Shown: positions 8,341 through 16,181, counted from the first letter of the stretch. The stretch: DNA of 64,000 nt from CAZUYC01 sp964624475 (GCA_964624475.1 CAZUYC010000042.1:1-64000); one strand, 5' to 3'. Made by a program: numbers and translations. Notes: generated by a model not told the origin, from the sequence alone.

Positions 8341-8657
8341 GCCGCCCAGGCAGGCTCCACGCCGAGCCGATCCATCTTGGTGTAGAGAGTCCGCCGGCCG
8401 ATCCCGAGCGCGCGGGCGGCCGCGGACCGGTTGCCCCGGCACTCGCGCAGGACCTGCACGATCCGCCAGGCCTCCGCCCGCTCCACCCACTCGCGGAGCT
8501 CGAGGGAGCTCCTGCCCTCGACCTCGAGGGTGGATCGGTAGATCCGCTCGAGCACGGCCTCGAGCCGCCTGCCGTCGCTGCGTCGCTTCCGATCGCCCCT
8601 TGCCGGGTCCACGTGCCACGGGAGTGCAAGAGCCGTTCCACGTTCCGGCGCGGGCAA
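8298..8657 (-). CDS. Fis-type helix-turn-helix DNA-binding protein
   Basis: 119 residues. The C-terminal half is a clear Fis-family HTH (residues 62-98): EAWRIVQVLRECRGNRSAAA followed by RALGIGRRTLYTKMDRLG, the same arrangement found at the end of NtrC- and ActR-type regulators. The first 30 residues are basic and poorly conserved, so the true start could be further downstream. No receiver or AAA+ domain is attached, so it resembles a stand-alone Fis-like regulator or a remnant of a larger one. It is convergent with, and overlaps, the end of the glycosyltransferase gene, and it is divergent from the hydrolase at 8795. Confidence 0.65.
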   Translation of the reverse strand: MPAPERGTALALPWHVDPARGDRKRRSDGRRLEAVLERIYRSTLEVEGRSSLELREWVERAEAWRIVQVLRECRGNRSAAARALGIGRRTLYTKMDRLGVEPAWAALPVGESPAPAPPR

Positions 8658-8794
8658 CGGGCCCTCGCCGCGCCGTCCCTCGCGGCGCGCCGCCCGCTTC
8701 CTGGGCAGGCGCTGCCTGCGCGGACGGCACCCGCGCGGAGGCCGCCGCGAAGCCCTGGCCCGTTGAGCTACGCTCGCGCCTCGCGGGAGGTGCC

Positions 8795-9658
8795 GTGGGA
8801 AACCTCGCCTGGAGCGTCGGGAGCGTGCGCATCACGCGCGTCGTCGAGCGCGAGGTGCCCATCCGGCTCGAGCGCCTCCTGCCCGAGGCCACGCTCGAGG
8901 CGCTGGCGCGCCACCGCGCCTGGCTCGAGCCCCACTTCCTGAACCCCGACGGCACGGCGCCCCTCTCGATCCACGGGCTCGTCGTCGAATCGGCGGGCGA
9001 GCGCATCCTGGTCGACACCTGCGTCGGCGAACGGAGCGTCCCGGGCTACGAGGACCTGACCCGGGGCGGGCGGCCCTTCCTGCGCGACCTCGAGGCCGCG
9101 GGCTTCCCGCGGGAGTCGATCGACACCGTCCTCTGCACGCACCTCCACTTCGACCACGTCGGCTGCAACACCGTCCGGGTCGAGGACCGTTTCGTGCCGG
9201 CCTTTCCGAACGCCAGGTACCTTTTCGCGCGCGCGGAGTGGGAGCACTGGAGCCGGAACCCCGACACCGGATTCACCCCGACCTACCGCGAGACCGTGCA
9301 GCCGATCCTCGACGCCGGCCAGGCGGACCTCGTCGAGGCGGACCACCGGATTACCCCCGAGCTGCGCCTCGAGCCCTCCCCGGGCCACACGCCCGGCCAC
9401 GTCTGCGTCGCCGTCGAGTCGCGCGGCGCGCGTGCGCTCGTGACCGGCGACATGACCCACCATCCGGTGCAGTGGGCCGAGACCGATTGGAGGATGGTCG
9501 CCGACGTCGCTCCGGCGCAGGCCGTCGCCACGCGCCGGAGGCTGCGCGGCGAGTGCGCCGAGCGCGCGGTGCTCGTGATCGGAACGCACTACGCGGATCC
9601 CTGTGCCGGCCACGTCGTCGCGAGCGACGGCGGCTTTGCCTTCCGCGCCAAGCGCTGA
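8795..9658 (+). CDS. metallo-beta-lactamase-fold hydrolase
   Basis: 287 residues from GTG 8795, chosen because GGGAGG lies just upstream and a TACGCT -10-like hexamer lies at 8769. The zinc-binding motif H116-x-H118-x-D120-H121 (THLHFDHVG) is intact, followed by GHTPGH, TGDMTHHP and a final GTHYADP strand. This is the pattern of lactonase and methyl-parathion-hydrolase-like members with a dinuclear zinc site. No signal peptide is seen, so it should act in the cytoplasm. The SDR gene follows 17 bases after its stop, so both may form an operon that oxidises and hydrolyses a small ester or lactone. The substrate is unknown. Confidence 0.82.
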   Translation: MGNLAWSVGSVRITRVVEREVPIRLERLLPEATLEALARHRAWLEPHFLNPDGTAPLSIHGLVVESAGERILVDTCVGERSVPGYEDLTRGGRPFLRDLEAAGFPRESIDTVLCTHLHFDHVGCNTVRVEDRFVPAFPNARYLFARAEWEHWSRNPDTGFTPTYRETVQPILDAGQADLVEADHRITPELRLEPSPGHTPGHVCVAVESRGARALVTGDMTHHPVQWAETDWRMVADVAPAQAVATRRRLRGECAERAVLVIGTHYADPCAGHVVASDGGFAFRAKR

Positions 9659-9675
9659 AGGCTTCTGGAGCCAAC

Positions 9676-10647
9676 ATGCCCCCCGCCCCCCGACGCTTCG
9701 ATCGCACCTCGACCTCCGACGAGGTGCTCGCGGGGATCGACCTCGCGGGTCGCCTCGCGCTCGTCACCGGGGCCTCGAGCGGGCTCGGCGCCGAGAGCGC
9801 GCGCGTCCTCGCCGCGCACGGCGCCCGGGTCGTGATGACCGGTCGCGACGTGGCGAAGACCGAGCGCGTCGCCGAGGCGATCCGCCGCGGAACGGGCAAC
9901 CGCGCGGTCGAGGTGATGGAGCTGCACCTCGAGCGGCCGGCGAGCGTGCGCTCCTTCGCAAAGACCTTCCTGACCGAGCACCGCGCGCTCCACCATCTGA
10001 TCGGGAACGCGGGGGTCATGGCCTGCCCGCTCCAGCGCACGCCCGAGGGCTGGGAGATGCAGTTCGCCACCAACCACCTCGGGCACTTCCTGCTCGCGTG
10101 CCTGCTCGCGCCGGCGCTGCGCGCGGCGGCGCCGGCGCGCGTGGTCTCCGTGAGCTCCGCAGGCCACGGCTTCTCGGCGGTCGTCTTCGAGGACATCCAC
10201 TTCGAGCGGCGCGTCTACGACAAGTGGCAGGCCTACGGGCAGTCGAAGTCGGCGAACGTGCTCTTCGCCGTGGAGCTCGACCAGCGCCTCGCGGGCGCGG
10301 GCGTGCGCGCCTTCGCGATCCACCCGGGTGGGATCGTGACGGAGCTCGGGCGCCACCTCGACGCGGCGGACGTCGCGGCCATCCGCGCGCGGGCCGACGA
10401 GCGCACGAAGGGCGGCAAGGCCTACTGGAAGACGCCGGAGCAGGGCGCGGCGACACAGCTCTACGCGGCGACGGCGCCCGAGCTCGACGGGCGCGGAGGC
10501 CTCTACCTCGAGGATGTCCAGATCTCCGGCATCGAGCCCTGCCCCGGCGGAGTAGGCTGCTCGCCGTGGGCGCTCGACGCGGAGGCTGCGAAGCGGCTGT
10601 GGTCCGTCTCCGAGGCCACCCTGGGCGAGAGCTTCCCGCTCGCCTGA
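9676..10647 (+). CDS. short-chain dehydrogenase/reductase (retinol-dehydrogenase-like)
   Basis: 323 residues. The Rossmann motif TGASSGLG is at 31-38, N111-A-G is present, the catalytic serine lies in SVSSAGHG (about 161) and Y187-x-x-x-K191 is in YGQSKSAN. After the catalytic helix, HPGGIVTELGRHL resembles the NADP-dependent retinol dehydrogenase/oxidoreductase subgroup. The C-terminus has an extra GVGCSPWALD segment found in bacterial relatives that act on bulky alcohols or ketones. A GGAG site lies just before the start. It follows the hydrolase closely. Confidence 0.85.
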   Translation: MPPAPRRFDRTSTSDEVLAGIDLAGRLALVTGASSGLGAESARVLAAHGARVVMTGRDVAKTERVAEAIRRGTGNRAVEVMELHLERPASVRSFAKTFLTEHRALHHLIGNAGVMACPLQRTPEGWEMQFATNHLGHFLLACLLAPALRAAAPARVVSVSSAGHGFSAVVFEDIHFERRVYDKWQAYGQSKSANVLFAVELDQRLAGAGVRAFAIHPGGIVTELGRHLDAADVAAIRARADERTKGGKAYWKTPEQGAATQLYAATAPELDGRGGLYLEDVQISGIEPCPGGVGCSPWALDAEAAKRLWSVSEATLGESFPLA

Positions 10648-10682
10648 ACCCCCGGGGCTGGATCGCGCTCCCGGCGGGGGAG

Positions 10683-10688
10683 TATGCT
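10683..10688 (+). promoter_or_regulatory. -10-like TATGCT upstream of the cbiMQO block
   Basis: TATGCT lies 36 bases before the ATG at 10719. It is one of a set of similar TAnnCT hexamers at matching distances before first genes of operons in this window. No clear -35 partner is visible. Confidence 0.35.
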
Positions 10689-10718
10689 TCGCGCCGGCCT
10701 GTGGCCGGGAGGAGAGCC

Positions 10719-11207
10719 ATGCCGTCGCTTCGGATCCGACCCGCCGCCTGTGCGGCCCTGGCCCTGCTCGTCGCGCCGCTCGTCGCGAGCGCGCAGACGC
10801 AGCCGAAGCCCTGGGACCAGGCCGCGGTGGCAAAGCTCGCCGCCGATCTCGCGAAGGCCTGCGTGGGCATGTACGACGAGTGGTACGACGAGCAGGGCGT
10901 GGGAGGCCAGTCGCAGATCGGCAGCGGCGATTCCGCGGAAAACTTCGGGCTCCAGTACAAGCTCCGGCGGATCGAGGAGCAGACGCAATCCCTCGCCGGC
11001 GCGCTCGCGGCCGGCAAGGGGAAGAACCAGACCACGCACCAGGTCGAGGACATCGGCGAGCTCGCGGACGACCTGCGCGAGATCCTGCAGCGCATGTTCA
11101 TCCAGATCCCGCTCCAGCAGCGCGTCGACGCCGCGCGGGCGATCTGGGTGCAGATCCTGCCCTACTACGGGATCGCGCCGCCCGCCGCTCCTCCGAAGCG
11201 GTCCTGA
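10719..11207 (+). CDS. secreted helical protein preceding cbiM
   Basis: 162 residues with a signal peptide (1-25, ending VASAQT). The mature part is mostly predicted helix with charged heptads (KLRRIEEQTQSLAGALAAGK, GELADDLREILQRMF) and no cysteines in the mature region apart from one near its start. GGGAGGAGAG precedes the start. It ends 12 bases before cbiM and so is probably the first gene of that operon. It does not resemble CbiN, NikN or a solute-binding protein that I know. A periplasmic accessory role in metal uptake is only a guess from position. Confidence 0.65.
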   Translation: MPSLRIRPAACAALALLVAPLVASAQTQPKPWDQAAVAKLAADLAKACVGMYDEWYDEQGVGGQSQIGSGDSAENFGLQYKLRRIEEQTQSLAGALAAGKGKNQTTHQVEDIGELADDLREILQRMFIQIPLQQRVDAARAIWVQILPYYGIAPPAAPPKRS

Positions 11208-11219
11208 GCCCATGCCCCC

Positions 11220-11846
11220 ATGGCCCATCTCGTCGACGGCATCCTCGCCGCCCCGGTGATCGTCGCGGGCACCGCGCTCGCCGCCGGGGGGCTCGCGATC
11301 GGCTGCCGGAAGCTCGAGCCGGAGCGGATCCCGTCGGCGGGGCTCCTCGCGGCCGCCTTCTTCGTCGCCTCGCTCGTGCACGTGCCGGTCGGTCCCTGGG
11401 GCATGCACCCGCTCCTGAACGGCCTGCTCGGGGTGCTGCTCGGCTGGGCCGCGTTCCCGGCGATCTTCGTCGCGCTGCTGCTCCAGGCGATGCTCTTCGG
11501 CGTGGGAGGAGTCACCGTGCTCGGCGTGAACACGGTCGCGTTGGCCCTGCCCGCCGTCGTCGCGCACGGCCTCTTCGCCGCGCGCCTCGAACGCGGCTCG
11601 CCGGCGTTCTGGGGCGCGCTGGCGGGCGGATCGGCGGCGGCGATGACGGGCGGGCTCGTCGCGCTCGCGCTCGCGGCGAGCGGCAAGGAGCTCCGGCCGG
11701 CGGCCGCGCTCGTCTCCGTGGCCTACCTCCCGCTCGTCGCCGTAGAAGCGGCGCTCACCGCGGCGATCGCGTCCTATCTCGGCCGCGCGCATCCCGCGCT
11801 GCTCGGAGGGATCCACGCGCCGCGCCTCGATCGTCCGGCGCTCTGA
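11220..11846 (+). CDS. cbiM: ECF cobalt/nickel transporter substrate-binding component CbiM
   Basis: 208 residues, six to seven hydrophobic helices. It shows the CbiM landmarks: an N-terminal H-x-x-D-G (MAHLVDG), VHVPVGPWGMHPLLNGLLGV with the conserved histidine, and GGVTVLGVN. The S-component captures Co2+ or Ni2+ and works with CbiQ and CbiO. In studied NikM/CbiM proteins the N-terminal Met-His chelates the ion; here an alanine is inserted (Met-Ala-His), so the metal site may use a slightly different geometry. No separate cbiN is visible. Confidence 0.88.
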   Translation: MAHLVDGILAAPVIVAGTALAAGGLAIGCRKLEPERIPSAGLLAAAFFVASLVHVPVGPWGMHPLLNGLLGVLLGWAAFPAIFVALLLQAMLFGVGGVTVLGVNTVALALPAVVAHGLFAARLERGSPAFWGALAGGSAAAMTGGLVALALAASGKELRPAAALVSVAYLPLVAVEAALTAAIASYLGRAHPALLGGIHAPRLDRPAL

Positions 11847-11856
11847 CGCGGAACGC

Positions 11857-12579
11857 ATGCCGGACCTCCGCGGCCTCGACCCCCGAGCGCGCGTCGGCGC
11901 CGTGCTCGCCTTCGCCCTGGCGGTGGTCGCGCTCGAGCGCCTCGAGACCGTCGCGCTCGCGCTCGGCGCGGCCGTGGTCGGCGCAGCGCTCTTCCGGGTC
12001 CCGCCGCGAGTCGCGGCCCGGCGGCTTGCCGCCGCGCAGGCGAGCCTCGTCCTCCTGCTCGTGACGCTGCCCTTCACGATTCCGGGCGAGAGCGTCTTCC
12101 GAGTGGGACCCCTCCGCGCGAGTGACGCAGGCCTGCTCCGCGCGGCCCTGGTCGCGCTCCAGGCGAACGCGATCCTGGTGGCCGTCATGGCGCTGCTCGG
12201 AACGCTCGACGCGAGCCGGCTCGGCCACGCCCTCCATTGGCTGCGGGCGCCCGCCGCGCTCGTGCACCTGCTGCTCTTCACCGTCCGCTACCTGGGGCTC
12301 CTCGAGGCCGAGCTCGCGCGCCTGCGCACCGCGATGCGGGCCCGCGCATTCCGGCCCCGCAGCGACCGCCACACCCTGCAAAGCCTGGGTCAGCTCGCGG
12401 GCATGCTGATCGTGCGGAGCCACGCCCGGGCGGAGCGCGTGATGGAGGCGATGCGCTGTCGCGGCTTCACCGGGCGTTTCCACGTGCTCGACGACCTGCA
12501 CTGGCGCGCGTCCGACGGCGTCTTCGCGGCGGCGCTCTGCCTCGGGATCGCCGGGCTCCTCGCGGCGGACCGCTGGTGA
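11857..12579 (+). CDS. cbiQ: ECF transporter transmembrane (T) component CbiQ
   Basis: 240 residues with several membrane helices in the first half. The two arginine-containing coupling motifs of T-components are present: AMRARAF (about 156-162) and AMRCRGF (about 197-203). These helices dock onto the ATPase grooves and transmit ATP hydrolysis to CbiM. It starts 11 bases after cbiM, and its TGA overlaps the GTG of the next gene. The end (LCLGIAGLLAADRW) is a final membrane helix. Confidence 0.88.
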   Translation: MPDLRGLDPRARVGAVLAFALAVVALERLETVALALGAAVVGAALFRVPPRVAARRLAAAQASLVLLLVTLPFTIPGESVFRVGPLRASDAGLLRAALVALQANAILVAVMALLGTLDASRLGHALHWLRAPAALVHLLLFTVRYLGLLEAELARLRTAMRARAFRPRSDRHTLQSLGQLAGMLIVRSHARAERVMEAMRCRGFTGRFHVLDDLHWRASDGVFAAALCLGIAGLLAADRW

Positions 12580-13238
12580 CGGCTCCGTTGGTCGAGCTCC
12601 GCGACGTCCACTTCGCCTACGAGGCGGCGCGGCCGGTCCTGCGCGGCGCGAGCCTGCGCCTCGCGGCCGGAGAGCGCGTCTCGCTCCTGGGCGCGAACGG
12701 AGCGGGCAAGACGACCCTCCTCCACGCGATCGTCGGCCTGATCCAGCCGCAGGCGGGCTCGGTGATCGCGTTCGGCGAAGAGCGCCGGCGCGAGAAGGAG
12801 TTCTGGAGCGTGCGAGCGCGCGTGGGGCTCCTCTTCCAGGACCCGGACGACCAGCTCTTCTGCCCGACCGTGCTCGAGGACGTCGCCTTCGGGCCCCTCA
12901 ATCTCGGCCGCTCCCGCGAGCAGGCGCGCGTGATCGCGGAGGCGACGCTCGAGCGGCTCGCGATCTTCGAGCTCGACGATCGCGCGACGCACCGGCTCTC
13001 CGGCGGCGAGAAGCGGCTCGTGACGCTCGCGACGGTCCTGGCGATGGAGCCCGAGCTGCTGCTCCTCGACGAGCCGACGCTCGGGCTCGACGAGGCCGCC
13101 GCGGAGCGGCTGGTCGCGGTCCTCGCTGGCCTTCCACAGGCGATGTGCCTGGTCTCGCACGACCGCTCCTTCCACGCAAGGCTCGCGACGCGCGCGGTGG
13201 AACTGCGAGCCGGGAGGGTTGTAGACTGCCGGCCGTGA
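12576..13238 (+). CDS. cbiO: ECF transporter ATPase CbiO
   Basis: 220 residues from GTG 12576, which overlaps the cbiQ stop (GTGA). Walker A GANGAGKTT is at 39-47, the Q-loop is in LLFQDPDDQLF, the signature is LSGGEK, Walker B is LLLLDEPTLGLD and the switch is LVSHD. It is slightly short for the family because it lacks a C-terminal extension. It energises CbiMQ. Its own TGA overlaps the GTG start of a sulfotransferase, so that gene is translationally coupled to the transporter. Confidence 0.9.
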   Translation: MTAPLVELRDVHFAYEAARPVLRGASLRLAAGERVSLLGANGAGKTTLLHAIVGLIQPQAGSVIAFGEERRREKEFWSVRARVGLLFQDPDDQLFCPTVLEDVAFGPLNLGRSREQARVIAEATLERLAIFELDDRATHRLSGGEKRLVTLATVLAMEPELLLLDEPTLGLDEAAAERLVAVLAGLPQAMCLVSHDRSFHARLATRAVELRAGRVVDCRP

Positions 13239-14248
13239 CGAGCGGAGCCTTCTTTCCGGATTTCTTCGTGGTGGGAGCGCCGCGCTGCGGCACGACCTCG
13301 CTCTGCGCCTGGCTCGCCGGCCACCCCGCGATCTGCTTCTCGAGGCCCAAGGAGCCGCACTACTTCTCGAACCTCCTCGGCGGCGGCGCCGGAGGCGACC
13401 TCCAGCGCGACTACATCGAGCGCTGCTTCGCCCACCGCGGGCCGCAGCACCTGCGCGCCGGCGAGGGCTCGGTCTCGTACCTCTACTCGCCCGAGGCGAT
13501 CGAGCGGATCCTCCAGGTCGCGCCGCGCGCGCGCTTCATCGCCATGCTGCGCGACCCGCTCGACATGCTCCGCTCCTATCACCTGCGGCTCCTCTACCTG
13601 CTCGAGGAGGACGAGGCCGAGCTCGCCAGCGCGTGGCGTCTCCAGGCGGCGCGGGCCCGGGGCGATTGCCGGCCGCGCCTCTGCACGGAGCCGCGCCTGC
13701 TCCAGTACGCCGAGACCGGGAGCCTCGGGACCTGGCTCGAGGAGCTCCTGCGGCGCGCGGGCCCGGAGCAGTGCCTGGCCGTCGTCTACGACGACCTCGC
13801 GGCGGCCCCCGCCAAGGTCTACGAGCGCGTGCTCCGCTTCCTCGACCTCGAGCCCGACGGCCGCACGTACTTCCGCGGCAAGCAGCGCAGCCGGGGCTAT
13901 CGCTCGCGCCGGCTCCAGGAGCTGCTCTTCAAGCCGCCGCCGGCGCTCGCCAAGCTGGCGGGCGTGCGTACCTCCGCGGAGAGCCGGCCCGCGGCGGAGA
14001 GCGCCGGCGCCGGGGCCCGGAAGGCGCGCCGGAGCGTCGCCGTCCGCTGGCTTCGTGCAAGGGCGCGCGCCGCGGGCCCGGCCCTCGTGCGCCTGCGCAA
14101 GCGCCTCGTGCGCTGGAACTCCGTCGACGTCCGCCCGCGTCCGCTCCCGCCCGAGCTGCGCGAGGAGATGCGCGCCACCTTCGCGCCCGAGATCGCGAAG
14201 CTCGAGGAGCTGCTCGGCCGCGACCTCGGCCACTGGGGCCGGCCCTGA
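13235..14248 (+). CDS. sulfotransferase-domain protein
   Basis: 337 residues. The 5'-phosphosulfate loop is GAPRCGTTSL (14-23) and the 3'-phosphate motif is R106-D-P-x5-RS (LRDPLDMLRSYH), both as in PAPS-dependent sulfotransferases of the HSNST/cytosolic type. K39-E-P-H is the usual strand after the P-loop. A long basic insertion around residues 225-300 precedes a C-terminal helix. It transfers sulfate from PAPS to a sugar, lipid or other acceptor. The GTG start overlaps the cbiO stop, an unexpected pairing with a metal transporter. Its last codons form the beginning of a direct repeat copied at 15226. Confidence 0.85.
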   Translation: MTSGAFFPDFFVVGAPRCGTTSLCAWLAGHPAICFSRPKEPHYFSNLLGGGAGGDLQRDYIERCFAHRGPQHLRAGEGSVSYLYSPEAIERILQVAPRARFIAMLRDPLDMLRSYHLRLLYLLEEDEAELASAWRLQAARARGDCRPRLCTEPRLLQYAETGSLGTWLEELLRRAGPEQCLAVVYDDLAAAPAKVYERVLRFLDLEPDGRTYFRGKQRSRGYRSRRLQELLFKPPPALAKLAGVRTSAESRPAAESAGAGARKARRSVAVRWLRARARAAGPALVRLRKRLVRWNSVDVRPRPLPPELREEMRATFAPEIAKLEELLGRDLGHWGRP

Positions 14249-14320
14249 TCCGGCACTCCGGTTCTGCCGACCTCCGCGCTCGCCCCCGGTGGTCGGGCGG
14301 GCGCAGGCCCCTATGCTGCC
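14230..14320. repeat. direct repeat, left copy, flanking a nucleotidyltransferase module
   Basis: 91 bases including the last codons and stop of the sulfotransferase gene (CCACTGGGGCCGGCCCTGAT) and a TATGCT hexamer at 14312. The right copy at 15226-15317 matches at about 86 per cent by eye, with one single-base indel. It still encodes HWGR plus one residue and a TGA. The two copies enclose the module at 14322-15179. Confidence 0.8.
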
Positions 14321-14321
14321 C

Positions 14322-14888
14322 TCAGCGCACCGTGCGCACGATCTGATCCCACCTCGCGACGCGTTCATCGCTCTCGCCCATCATCGCGACGATCTGTCGG
14401 CGGACGTAGGCGACGTCCAGCTCGGAGCGAAGAGCGACCAGGCGCTCCAGGTCGACGAGATCCTTGGCGCGGAAGAAGAGCAGCTTGAAGACCGCGATCG
14501 CCTCGGCCGAGAGGAACCAGGCCTCGCTTCCGCCGATCTCGTGTCGCACGCGCGTGCGCTCCGCCTCACGTGAGAAGTCGATGCTCGGCGTGAAGACGTC
14601 GATCCGGTAGAGGCTCCAGCGACCGACGAACATGCCGTCTCGCGCGTTCTGGGCCCGGGCCGCCTCGGCGTCGATGCGGACTCCGATCGAGGCGAGCACC
14701 TCGAATACGGCGTCGAGATCCTCTTCGCCGACGAAGACGTTCACGTCTACGTCGATCGTCGCGCGGGGGACGGCCCAGAGTCCATACGCGATGGCGCCGC
14801 CGATCGCATATGAGATGCCGCGCCCTTCGAACGCGCGAGCGATCGCGAGCGCAGCGTCGAGGGGATCGTACGGCTCCGCGGGCGCCAT
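14322..14888 (-). CDS. nucleotidyltransferase-fold protein, AbiEii/DUF6036-like
   Basis: 188 residues. ISYAIGGAIAYGLWAVPRAT with the following IDVDVNV supplies the glycine-rich helix start and D-x-D of a minimal nucleotidyltransferase. RRLDVFTP-like strand content (YRIDVFTPSID) and the LSAEAIAVFKLLFFRAKDLV segment are typical of AbiEii-type/nucleotidyltransferase toxins, in which the KxxF/RxKDxxD helix packs on the active site. The small upstream gene (14907-15179) is probably its partner. The pair sits between two long direct repeats, which points to insertion as a unit. Confidence 0.75.
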   Translation of the reverse strand: MAPAEPYDPLDAALAIARAFEGRGISYAIGGAIAYGLWAVPRATIDVDVNVFVGEEDLDAVFEVLASIGVRIDAEAARAQNARDGMFVGRWSLYRIDVFTPSIDFSREAERTRVRHEIGGSEAWFLSAEAIAVFKLLFFRAKDLVDLERLVALRSELDVAYVRRQIVAMMGESDERVARWDQIVRTVR

Positions 14889-14906
14889 CGGGCCGAGCGG
14901 CCCCGT

Positions 14907-15179
14907 TCAGCCGGTTCCGGCGCGCGGGGGCAGGTCGGCTGGACGACGACCCGCGACCCTGCGCAGGCGGGCCAACGCGCGGATGGAGCTCTCCGGCAGG
15001 GGGTCGAAGAACTCGGCCACCCGCTCCGCATCCGACCTCGAGCGGAGCATCCGCGCCCCGGCCCGGCAGACCGCGGCGAGCAAACGCGCCCGTTCCTCGA
15101 GCGTGAGACCGCGGTAGAGCTCGACCTCGCCCCGCAAGTCCAGCCCGTCGGGCACGTGCAGCGGGACACGCGAAGCCAC
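14907..15179 (-). CDS. small partner protein of the nucleotidyltransferase
   Basis: 90 residues starting MASRVPLHVPDGLDL, with the segment LYRGLTLEERARLLAAVCRA and a C-terminal helix ending in a proline-rich tail. The '(L/M)(T/S)xEERxxLxxxxC' segment is common in the short proteins that precede nucleotidyltransferases of this kind. It lies 18 bases upstream of the larger gene on the same strand. An antitoxin or adaptor role is inferred from position. Confidence 0.6.
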   Translation of the reverse strand: MASRVPLHVPDGLDLRGEVELYRGLTLEERARLLAAVCRAGARMLRSRSDAERVAEFFDPLPESSIRALARLRRVAGRRPADLPPRAGTG

Positions 15180-15225
15180 CCCGCGAGTCTAGCCTAGCCG
15201 AGCGCTTCCGCGCGGAGGATCTAGC

Positions 15226-15317
15226 CCACTGGGGCCGGGCCTGATCCGGCGGCCGGGTTCTGCGGATCTCCGCACTCACCCCCGCTGGTCGAGGCGGGCG
15301 CAGGCGCCTATGCTCCC
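15226..15317. repeat. direct repeat, right copy, flanking a nucleotidyltransferase module
   Basis: Right copy of the repeat at 14230-14320. It carries a pseudo gene end (HWGRA then TGA) and the TATGCT hexamer (15309-15314) that probably serves the downstream lipoprotein gene at 15382. The distance between copy starts is 996 bases. Confidence 0.8.
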
Positions 15318-15381
15318 GCGCCTCGACAGGGCGGCGCGACCGCCGTGCGCAGGCGCAGCGGCTTCGGCGAGGAGGGGAAGC

Positions 15382-15771
15382 ATGGCGAAGATGGGGTCGG
15401 TGCTCGTCGCGGCGCTCGCGCTCGCGGGCTGCGTGAACCAGAACACCTGGACGCCCACCGTCGATCCCTACACCGACCCGAACGCGGCGCGCCTCGGCAT
15501 CGACGAGGCGCAGTGCCGGCAGATCGCCACCCAGGCCTCGGGGGGCTCGCTGCAGCAGACCGGCAAGGGAGCGATCATCGGCGGACTGCTCGGCGCCGCG
15601 GCCGGCGCCGCCATCGGCGCCGCGGCGCACGACCCGGGCATGGGTGCCGCGATCGGGGCCGCGGCCGGAGGGTTCGGCGGCGGCGGGTACGAAGCCGCGA
15701 AGACGAGCCAGAGCTTCCAGCAGGTCTTTTCGAAGTGCCTGCGCGAGCGCGGCCACAACGTGCTCAACTAG
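15382..15771 (+). CDS. glycine-zipper lipoprotein
   Basis: 129 residues from ATG 15382, preceded by GAGGAGGGGAAG. The lipobox is LALAGC (Cys at about 16). Residues 58-100 form two glycine-zipper segments (GAIIGGLLGAAAGAAIGAAA and MGAAIGAAAGGFGGGG) that should insert into or pack on a membrane, as in the Gly-zipper/OsmB-like outer-membrane lipoproteins. The C-terminus has a conserved short helix with one cysteine (FSKCLRERGHNVL). It is followed after eight bases by another lipoprotein gene. Confidence 0.82.
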   Translation: MAKMGSVLVAALALAGCVNQNTWTPTVDPYTDPNAARLGIDEAQCRQIATQASGGSLQQTGKGAIIGGLLGAAAGAAIGAAAHDPGMGAAIGAAAGGFGGGGYEAAKTSQSFQQVFSKCLRERGHNVLN

Positions 15772-15779
15772 GAGCCCAC

Positions 15780-16181
15780 ATGTTGCTCGAGAACCTCGGT
15801 CGATCCCTGGTGGGCGGGCTCGTCGCCCTGTGCCTGCTCGCTGCACCCGGCTGCGCGAGTGCGCCGTGGGTGAAGCGCTTCGGCCATCCGGTGCACGTGA
15901 GCGAGGCCGTGGCGCTGAGCCAGCACGGCGTCCCGCCGGACCAGATCATCGCCAAGATGAACCGGGGTGGGCTCGTCTACAGCCTGACCGAGGAGGAGTA
16001 CGTCGAGATCCGCAAGCGCGGCGTCACGCCCCAGGTGATCGCGTACATGCAGGGCACGTACACCCAGGCGGTGGCGAGCTTTCCGAAGCTCGCGAAGGAT
16101 CCGAACCTCGGGTGCTGGTACCTGGGCCCCGACGGTCACTGGTACGCCGGCGGCCCCGACGGCCTGCACCCGGAGTGCTGA
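15780..16181 (+). CDS. small lipoprotein with a C-terminal aromatic motif
   Basis: 133 residues. The signal peptide ends LLAAPGC, a plausible lipobox. The middle contains VSEAVALSQHGVPPDQIIAK followed by a SLTEEEYVEIRKRGVTPQVI segment. This is two copies of a short helix-turn unit seen in bacterial lipoproteins near glycine-zipper proteins. It ends in CWYLGPDGHWYAGGPDG. The precise family is not recognised. It lies eight bases after the glycine-zipper lipoprotein, so both are probably exported together. Confidence 0.7.
   Translation: MLLENLGRSLVGGLVALCLLAAPGCASAPWVKRFGHPVHVSEAVALSQHGVPPDQIIAKMNRGGLVYSLTEEEYVEIRKRGVTPQVIAYMQGTYTQAVASFPKLAKDPNLGCWYLGPDGHWYAGGPDGLHPEC

Noticed and set aside
6590..9658. 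A genuine glycosyltransferase-hydrolase fusion protein
   Set aside because: The linker is antisense to a conserved HTH gene and not protein-like, and the hydrolase has its own ribosome site and start. I treat the genes as separate and report the missing stop as a finding.
10648..10718. Cobalamin riboswitch before the cbiMQO block
   Set aside because: The gap is 71 bases, too short, with no B12-box consensus.
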